From the NCBI GenBank assembly GCA_022828105.1, contig JAJEJC010000005.1, forward strand, positions 62,001 through 126,000: 64,000 nucleotides of DNA, read 5' to 3'. Shown piece after piece: positions 59,224 through 64,000 of this stretch (its first letter is position 1; each line of letters starts with the position of its first letter). The notes under the pieces are model-generated. The model did no database searches and had not been told where the DNA came from. It worked only from the letters and a program-made list of their open reading frames with translations. The position numbers and the translations under genes are program-made. The DNA is from Dehalococcoidia bacterium (GTDB lineage Bacteria > Chloroflexota > Dehalococcoidia > Bin125).

Positions 59224-60939
59224 CTACACCGAGGCCAGCACTTGACCCGTCGTCACGCCGGTCGGCTCCCCGTCGCGCATCGTGATCCCGCCGTTGACGA
59301 TCGACATGTGGTAGCCCTTGGCCTTCTGCACCAGACGGCGCTGCCCAGCGGGCAGGTCATGTTCGACCGTCGGTCGCTCGGGACCCACCGTGTCGAGGTC
59401 GAAGAGGATCAGGTCGGCCTTGTAGCCGCGGCGCAGCAGACCGCGATCGGGCAGCTCCCAAGCGGTCGCCATATCCCAGGTCAGGTACTTGATGCCCTGC
59501 TCGAGCGTGACCTCGCCCGAGTTGCGAACCCAATGCGCCAACACGTGCGTCTGCAGCGACGAGTCCATGATCTGCGACACGTGCGCGCCGCCGTCCGAGA
59601 ACGTGACCAGCGAACGCGGCTCGCGCATGATCTCGAGCACGGTGCCCTGGTTCTCGTTGGCCAGCGGCACCATGTAGAGCGTGTCGAGGTTCTGCTCAAC
59701 GCCCACGTCGATCATCGTCTTGACCGGATCTTCCTCGCGCTCGCGCGCGACCTCGCCTAGCCGACGGTTCGGCGTGCCGTCCATGTGATCGAGGATGAAC
59801 ACCCAATCCCAGTCCGACGGCTTGCGCGCCTGCGCCGGCATCACCCGCGAGAAATCCTCTTCCTCGGTGTTGGCGATCTGAACCAGCCGCTCCACGATCT
59901 CGGGATCGCTGAACTGCTTCATCTGCTCGTCCAGCGGCAGTTTGCGGATATCCCGCCACATCGAGAGCCGGTCGAACGGCATCTCCGTCCGCCATGACCA
60001 GTTCGTCGCCAGCTCGCGCGAATGCGCCTGACCAAACATCCGCCCGCCCTCGCCCGCCGCCTCCTGCGCGCGGTCGAAGAACCGCCGCCAGGTGTCCGGC
60101 GCGGCCCGGCGGCTGTGCAGCGCCGGGAAGAACATCGGCCGGCCCGACTCGATCGCCAGGTCGCGGAAGCGCCGCTCGTAGTGATTGGGATCGTCCGGGT
60201 CCTGGCCGATCGTCGGCTCGCCGCTGATCTCGACCGCGCCGCGGTTGATCTCGCCCAGCGCCAGCACGAGTTGCCTCACCTCGTCCCAACTCGCCAGTCG
60301 CGACGGCACCGGCGCGCCCTCGCGCGTCTTGTGCGCCGGCGAGCGCGTGGTCGAGAAGCCCATCCCGCCGGCCAGGACGCCTTCCTTGAGAATCTCCGCC
60401 ATCTCTGCAATCTCATCGTCCGAGGCCGGATCGGTGAAGGCGCGCTCTCGCATCACGTACGTCCGCAGCGCCGTGTGCCCCAGGTACCCGCCGTAGTTCA
60501 GGCCCTTGGGCTTGTCCTGTAGAAACTGCATGAACTCCGGGAACGTCTGCCAGGTCCAGTCGACGCCCGCCCGCTGCGCCTCCGCCGGAATGTCCTCGAC
60601 CGCCTCCAGCGTGCGCATCAGGATGTCCTGGTCGTCGGGATGACAGGGCGCCAGCGTGAAGCCGCAGTTGCCCATGATCACCGACGTCACGCCGTGATAG
60701 CAGCTCGACGTTCCGTACGGGTCCCAGGAAATCTGCGCGTCGAAGTGCGTATGACCGTCGATGAAGCCCGGCGAGACGATCAGTCCGCGAGCGTCGACCT
60801 CTTCCTTGCCCCGCTCCGGTATCCGTCCGATTGAGGCAATCCGGTCACCCTCGATGGCGATGTCCGCCTGGTATCGGGGAGCCCCGGAACCGTCCACGAT
60901 GGTCCCGCCCCGGATCACGATGTCGTAGGTCATGCTCAA
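59224..60939 (-). CDS. N-acyl-D-amino-acid deacylase/D-aminoacylase-type amidohydrolase
   Basis: 571 aa. It has the D-aminoacylase layout: the N-terminal beta barrel (YDIVIRGGTIVDGSGAPRYQ), the HxH metal site in GFIDGHTHFDAQ, the Cys-containing VIMGNCGFTLAPC, and the late VTFSDGGAHVSQ Asp. It removes acyl groups from N-acyl-D-amino acids or related amides. It is the first gene of a unit with an LLM oxidoreductase and a HAD protein. It is divergent from the hypothetical gene at 61097, with the 54-bp repeat between. Confidence 0.87.
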   Translation of the reverse strand: MSMTYDIVIRGGTIVDGSGAPRYQADIAIEGDRIASIGRIPERGKEEVDARGLIVSPGFIDGHTHFDAQISWDPYGTSSCYHGVTSVIMGNCGFTLAPCHPDDQDILMRTLEAVEDIPAEAQRAGVDWTWQTFPEFMQFLQDKPKGLNYGGYLGHTALRTYVMRERAFTDPASDDEIAEMAEILKEGVLAGGMGFSTTRSPAHKTREGAPVPSRLASWDEVRQLVLALGEINRGAVEISGEPTIGQDPDDPNHYERRFRDLAIESGRPMFFPALHSRRAAPDTWRRFFDRAQEAAGEGGRMFGQAHSRELATNWSWRTEMPFDRLSMWRDIRKLPLDEQMKQFSDPEIVERLVQIANTEEEDFSRVMPAQARKPSDWDWVFILDHMDGTPNRRLGEVAREREEDPVKTMIDVGVEQNLDTLYMVPLANENQGTVLEIMREPRSLVTFSDGGAHVSQIMDSSLQTHVLAHWVRNSGEVTLEQGIKYLTWDMATAWELPDRGLLRRGYKADLILFDLDTVGPERPTVEHDLPAGQRRLVQKAKGYHMSIVNGGITMRDGEPTGVTTGQVLASV

Positions 60940-60992
60940 CTCAATCCATTCAACGCTCAGGTTCCACCCATGCTAACCAATGCCAACCCCGC

Positions 60993-61046
60993 CTTTTCTC
61001 CCCCCGCTGCGCGGTGGTAGATGCCAAAGGCTGAGGGGGGCTCCTC
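60993..61046 (-). repeat. 54-bp GC-rich dispersed repeat, copy C
   Basis: Reverse-oriented copy matching copy A at 41 of 54 positions without gaps. The main stem is degraded (ACCACC where A has CCCCCC), while the outer C6 and G6 tracts and the GCC-TTT-GGC mini-hairpin survive. It lies in the divergent upstream region of the amidohydrolase (minus) and the 141-aa ORF (plus), so a role as a simple terminator is excluded for this copy. Confidence 0.7.
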
Positions 61047-61096
61047 ACACTGCATCTCGGCTACCCTCCCTTACGACAACGCGCCACCGGACCGGA

Positions 61097-61522
61097 ATGC
61101 ACGCCATGGTCAACCGCTCACCGCTGATCCTGCCGCCCGGCGCGGTGCCGACCGCGCCGAGTCCCTCGCCGTCCGGTCCGCCCTTCGATCGCAACTTCTT
61201 CGAGGCCGTCTTGCCCAGCGCGATCCAGTCCTACTGCACGCAGGTCGCCTGCACGGTGCCGCTGGTCCAGCTCTTCACCGCCGACGGCGCGCGCCACTAC
61301 ATCCGAGCCATCTCCGGCGTCAGCGATCAGTGGGTCGCCCTGCACACGCAGGAGGAAGCGAACGAAGAGCCGGTCCAGGTCTTCATCCCCTACGGCACCA
61401 TCATCCGAGTCGAGATCCACCCCGACCTCAGCCCCGACCTCCGCCGCTTCGGCTTCCTCACCGACGCTATGGAACCGGCGTCGGCGGAGCTGGATGCGGT
61501 CGAGCAAGAGTGCGCCGAGTAG
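61097..61522 (+). CDS. hypothetical protein, 141 aa
   Basis: Start chosen at the ATG at 61097 (MHAMVNRS); an ATG at 61106 is nearly equal. After a Pro/Ser-rich N-terminus, a compact domain with CTQVACTVPLVQLFTADGARH, IRAISGVSDQWVALHTQ and VFIPYGTIIRVEIHP suggests a beta-barrel fold resembling an Sm/Hfq- or AbrB-like small barrel; this is uncertain. The C-terminus is acidic. No family is recognised. Confidence 0.55.
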   Translation: MHAMVNRSPLILPPGAVPTAPSPSPSGPPFDRNFFEAVLPSAIQSYCTQVACTVPLVQLFTADGARHYIRAISGVSDQWVALHTQEEANEEPVQVFIPYGTIIRVEIHPDLSPDLRRFGFLTDAMEPASAELDAVEQECAE

Positions 61523-61565
61523 TCCGGCCGGTCGCGCGCAGGCCGACCGCCGAGGACCATCGCGC

Positions 61566-62594
61566 CTAAATCGCGTTCTCCTCGTGCGGGGTGACGATGA
61601 TCTTGCAGTGCTGCTCGGGGTTGCCGAGGGTTTGGAAGGCGGCCTCGACTCCGTCGAGGCCGACCTTGCCGGTGATGATCGGCTTGGGGTCAATCACTCC
61701 GCCGGCGATGTGGTCGAGCGTCTCGGCAAACTCCTGGGGCGTGTAACCGAGCACGAACCTCAGCGACAGTTCCTTCTCGATTCCGGCCATCGGCGTGATC
61801 GTGTCGTCCTGCATGCAGACGCCGACGACGACAATCCTGCCGCCGCGTTGCGGCGCTTCACGCATGGTCATCGCAATCGTCCCGCGCACGCCGATGGCGT
61901 CGAAGATCACGACGTCGCTGCCGTCCTGGTAACCCTGCCCGCGCAGCGCCTCGACCGGCGGCGTCTCGCGCGGATCGACCACGATGTCGGCGCCCATCAC
62001 GCCGGCCAGCTCGCGCCGCGCCGGCGAGAAGTCGGAGGCGATGATCGTTCCCGCGCCCTCGTTGCGCAGGCTGGCGATGGTGGCCAGGCCGACCGGTCCG
62101 CATCCGTAGACCACGGCCGGCTCGCCGCCGCTGAACTGTCCCGCGCGCACCGCGTGCAGACCGACCGCCATCGGCTCGGTCGTGGCCGCTTCCTCCGTCG
62201 ACACATGGTCCGGCACCGGCAGGACCATGCCCGCGTCGAGCACCATGTACTCGCTGTACGCGCCGGGATAGACGTTGCTGTACGCGCCCCGGCTCGGCAC
62301 CGACGTGACCCGCGAACCGACCGGCAGCCGCTCGGGCGTGTTCGGTCCGTAGCCCACGATCTCGCAGCAGAACTCGTGGCCCATCACGATGTCATGTCCA
62401 AAGTCCGGTGCGAACTGCGCATTGCCCGACTGCGACGAGCCGCGCATCATCTCCTCGCCGTAGAGCATGAAGTGCAGGTCCGACCCGCAGATGCCGCAGG
62501 CCAGGTTCTTGACCAGCACCTCGCCTTCGGCCGGTTCCGGCTGGGCGATCTCGACCATTCGAAGTGCTCCGCTGCGTGCCGCGACTGCTCGCAT
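61566..62594 (-). CDS. zinc-type alcohol dehydrogenase superfamily (MDR) protein
   Basis: 342 aa. It has the catalytic zinc residues in LACGICGSDLHFM and GHEFCCEIVGYG, the Rossmann VYGCGPVGLATIASLRNEG, and a substrate-binding half (DPKPIITGKVGLDG). The four-Cys structural-zinc loop of classical ADHs is absent. It oxidises alcohols or reduces ketones with NAD(P). It is a single gene convergent with the 141-aa ORF and divergent from the CoA-transferase fragment. Confidence 0.9.
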   Translation of the reverse strand: MRAVAARSGALRMVEIAQPEPAEGEVLVKNLACGICGSDLHFMLYGEEMMRGSSQSGNAQFAPDFGHDIVMGHEFCCEIVGYGPNTPERLPVGSRVTSVPSRGAYSNVYPGAYSEYMVLDAGMVLPVPDHVSTEEAATTEPMAVGLHAVRAGQFSGGEPAVVYGCGPVGLATIASLRNEGAGTIIASDFSPARRELAGVMGADIVVDPRETPPVEALRGQGYQDGSDVVIFDAIGVRGTIAMTMREAPQRGGRIVVVGVCMQDDTITPMAGIEKELSLRFVLGYTPQEFAETLDHIAGGVIDPKPIITGKVGLDGVEAAFQTLGNPEQHCKIIVTPHEENAI

Positions 62595-62688
62595 TGCCGG
62601 TTCCTCTCCAGGCTCTGTGATCTGTTACTCGCACAAAGGTTAGCCGTTAACCTGAGCACAGGCCGAGCAGAAGCGGGGGTATTCGGCA

Positions 62689-63081
62689 ATGGCGGACTTC
62701 GACGCGCTGCAACGCGCCTACCGAGCCACGGACGGATGGCTGCACCTCACGATCACGACCGACGAGGAGTGGCGGCGTCTGCGCGACACGCTGGGCGAGG
62801 CCGCGCTCGCCGACCACATGTGGGACCACCACGAGCGTCACCCGGCCGACGGCGAGGCCTACCTGCCCCAGTTCCAGCTCCAGGTCGAGGACGATCCCCG
62901 CTTCGCCACGTCGGAGTCGCGGCTTGAGCACGCCGCCGAGCTATCGACGGTCATCACCGAGGCGTTGCGCAATCGCACGCAGCGGGAATGGGCCGACCTG
63001 TTCGCCGCCCGCGGCGTCCCGCATGAAGTGCGCAATCCGGCCCAGCCGTCCGCGCCGTCGGCCCGGGGAGGCGGCGCGTGA
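62689..63081 (+). CDS. free-standing CoA-transferase C-terminal-domain-like protein
   Basis: 130 aa with its own ATG and a GGGGG at -12. The sequence follows the C-terminal small domain of CaiB/BaiF enzymes: ATDGWLHLTITTDEEWRRLRD, then DDPRFATSESRLEHAAEL and NRTQREWADLFAARGVPHEV. Everything that carries the active Asp is missing. The protein ends in a Pro/Ser/Gly tail. Its stop overlaps the GTG start of the Panacea-domain gene. It could be a decayed remnant, or a diverged domain now working as the partner of the Panacea protein. Confidence 0.65.
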   Translation: MADFDALQRAYRATDGWLHLTITTDEEWRRLRDTLGEAALADHMWDHHERHPADGEAYLPQFQLQVEDDPRFATSESRLEHAAELSTVITEALRNRTQREWADLFAARGVPHEVRNPAQPSAPSARGGGA

Positions 63082-63569
63082 CCACCCTCACCAGGTACAC
63101 CTCCGGTCTGGCCGACGCCAAGCTGCGCGAACTGATCATCTACCTCTGCGAGCGGCGGATCACCGCCCGCTCCTTCGGCACGAGCCAGTTGAACACGCTG
63201 CTCTGCCTGAGCGACTTTCTCCATTACCGCCGCCACGGCGAGTCGATCACCGGCGCCGACTACGTCGTCGCCGAGCACGGCCCCTGGCTGGTCAAGTTCG
63301 AGCTGTACCTGGACCCGCTGATCGACGACGGCAGCATCGTGATCCAGCCCTCGGACCTGGGCGGCTACACGCAGTACCGTCCGATGGCGCTGGCCAGCGC
63401 CGACCTCTTCGGCTTCAACGGCGCGGAGATCGCCACCACCGAGCAGATCCTGCGCGCCACCGAGGGGCAGACCGCTTCTGAACTCGGCGACCTCGCCCAC
63501 TCGCTCACCCACTGGCGTAACGGAGACCTCGGCTCGCCGCTGGCCTATGCGCTGGCGATCGACGACTGA
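63078..63569 (+). CDS. Panacea (SocA-like, DUF4065) domain protein
   Basis: 163 aa from a GTG that overlaps the previous stop (GTGA). The Panacea domain is seen in KLRELIIYLCERR, FGTSQLNTLLCLSDFLHYRRHG, SITGADYVVAEHGPW and LYLDPLIDDGSIV. Panacea proteins are antitoxins that neutralise many unrelated toxins or act as protease adaptors (SocA). The C-terminal 60 residues end in SLTHWRNGDLGSPLAYAL. In a TA pair the neighbouring overlapping gene should be the toxin; here it is a CoA-transferase-like fragment. Confidence 0.8.
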   Translation: MTTLTRYTSGLADAKLRELIIYLCERRITARSFGTSQLNTLLCLSDFLHYRRHGESITGADYVVAEHGPWLVKFELYLDPLIDDGSIVIQPSDLGGYTQYRPMALASADLFGFNGAEIATTEQILRATEGQTASELGDLAHSLTHWRNGDLGSPLAYALAIDD

Positions 63570-63672
63570 CCAGCCACACGCGTCCGCCGCAATCGGTTAG
63601 CTTCAGAAGAGGACGAGTAGTCCCGCTTCCATAGAACTTCAACCCCCACGCGACACCGGCAAGGAGCTGCAC

Positions 63673-63969
63673 GTGAAGACGCTAATCATGGAGATCGTCA
63701 CGCTGGTCGTGTTCTGGCCGCTGCGCATCGTCTCGCGGCTGTTCGGCCGCCGAGCCAATGCCCGCGTGCGCGAATGGCAGGACAACACCTGGACCTGGTG
63801 GCTGGGCGCCGCGGCGATTGGCTACATGGCCAGCGACCACTACACGGGCGACGCCGGGCAGAGCATCAGCGGTCTCGACCACGGTCACTTCGACGGCGGG
63901 CACGACGCCGGCAGCGGCTTTGACGGCGGCGGATTCGGCGGAGACATCGGCGGCATCGGCGGACTCTGA
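63673..63969 (+). CDS. small membrane protein with a Gly/Asp/His-rich tail
   Basis: 98 aa from a GTG with AAGGAG 6 bp upstream. A hydrophobic N-terminus (LIMEIVTLVVFWPLRIVSRLF), a basic stretch (GRRANARVREWQD) and a second hydrophobic or aromatic segment (TWTWWLGAAAIGYMA) are followed by a 35-residue tail of Gly, Asp and His (HFDGGHDAGSGFDGGGFGGD). The tail could bind metal or act as a flexible surface segment. No family is recognised. The window ends 31 bp after its stop. Confidence 0.6.
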   Translation: MKTLIMEIVTLVVFWPLRIVSRLFGRRANARVREWQDNTWTWWLGAAAIGYMASDHYTGDAGQSISGLDHGHFDGGHDAGSGFDGGGFGGDIGGIGGL

Positions 63970-64000
63970 ACCGCGACTGGCTTCACGACGGCGCGACGTC

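Noticed and set aside
58258-59760. 500-codon open frame opposite the LLM oxidoreductase and amidohydrolase
   Set aside because: It crosses two well-supported genes on the minus strand and has antisense-type composition.
61494-62927. 477-codon open frame opposite the zinc-type dehydrogenase
   Set aside because: Shadow of the dehydrogenase; it also runs over the start of the CoA-transferase-like fragment in another frame.
1-64000. tRNA, rRNA, CRISPR array, prophage or transposase
   Set aside because: Intergenic gaps were read for cloverleaf, spacer-repeat and integrase or transposase signs; none was convincing.

Overview
The window is a high-GC, gene-dense bacterial chromosome segment. Its flavour suggests Chloroflexota (SAR202 or another Dehalococcoidia-like lineage): many class III CoA-transferases (CaiB/BaiF), F420-type luciferase-like monooxygenases, crotonases, SDRs and amidohydrolases, a DinB/TIGR03084 protein, IspG of the MEP pathway, and a secreted protein with a 'PHWFWGT'-type start. 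The lineage is inferred from gene content and was not tested phylogenetically. I found no rRNA, tRNA, CRISPR array, integrase or transposase, and no gene-free stretch longer than about 300 bases.

Layout. 0-8.2 kb: the end of an SDR, an FG-GAP propeller lipoprotein, and a minus-strand run with an AapJQMP-type amino-acid ABC transporter, a haloacid dehalogenase and a crotonase. 8.3-13.8 kb: amidohydrolase/crotonase operon, alpha carbonic anhydrase without a signal peptide, type B carboxylesterase, and a PIN toxin-antitoxin pair. 13.9-19.9 kb: a compact catabolic set (LLM oxidoreductase, TIGR03084 protein, two overlapping CoA-transferases, GMC oxidoreductase). 19.9-22.7 kb: a lower-GC island with a truncated MFS gene, a ribbon-helix-helix (RHH) regulator, a three-fold 10-bp operator-like repeat, an unknown exported protein and a complete MFS gene. 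22.9-25.5 kb: cyclase, PII protein and ammonium transporter. 25.7-30.8 kb: fatty-acid operon fabG-fabD-fabF-fabF-acpP plus a cupin-like ORF. 30.8-39.3 kb: housekeeping block (truB, rbfA, infB, ylxR, nusA, proS on minus; ispG on plus).

39.4-50.8 kb: nitroreductase, uppP, acyl-CoA carboxylase beta subunit, an 807-aa fusion of two CoA-transferases, FAH-family hydrolase, a split ThDP-dependent enzyme, a membrane-anchored thioredoxin, an amino-acid dehydrogenase and an amidohydrolase. 50.9-57.3 kb: accessory genes including an SRA-like/HNH predicted modification-dependent nuclease, three SDRs, an MFS gene and a second PIN toxin-antitoxin pair. 57.4-61.1 kb: haloacid dehalogenase, LLM oxidoreductase, N-acyl-D-amino-acid deacylase-type amidohydrolase. 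61.1-64 kb: hypothetical protein, zinc-type dehydrogenase, a CoA-transferase C-terminal fragment overlapping a Panacea-domain protein, and a Gly-rich membrane protein.

The main novel observations are: (1) a 54-bp structured GC-rich repeat present three times, one copy lying exactly in frame as the 18-residue linker between the two fused CoA-transferase domains; (2) an overlapping CoA-transferase-fragment/Panacea-domain gene pair that could be an unusual toxin-antitoxin module; and (3) the low-GC island with its 10-bp-period operator and unknown exported protein. Most of the remaining genes look like uptake (amino acids, ammonium, MFS substrates) followed by CoA activation, beta-oxidation-like steps, F420- or NAD-dependent redox steps and hydrolysis of organic acids and amides, as expected for an oligotrophic heterotroph.
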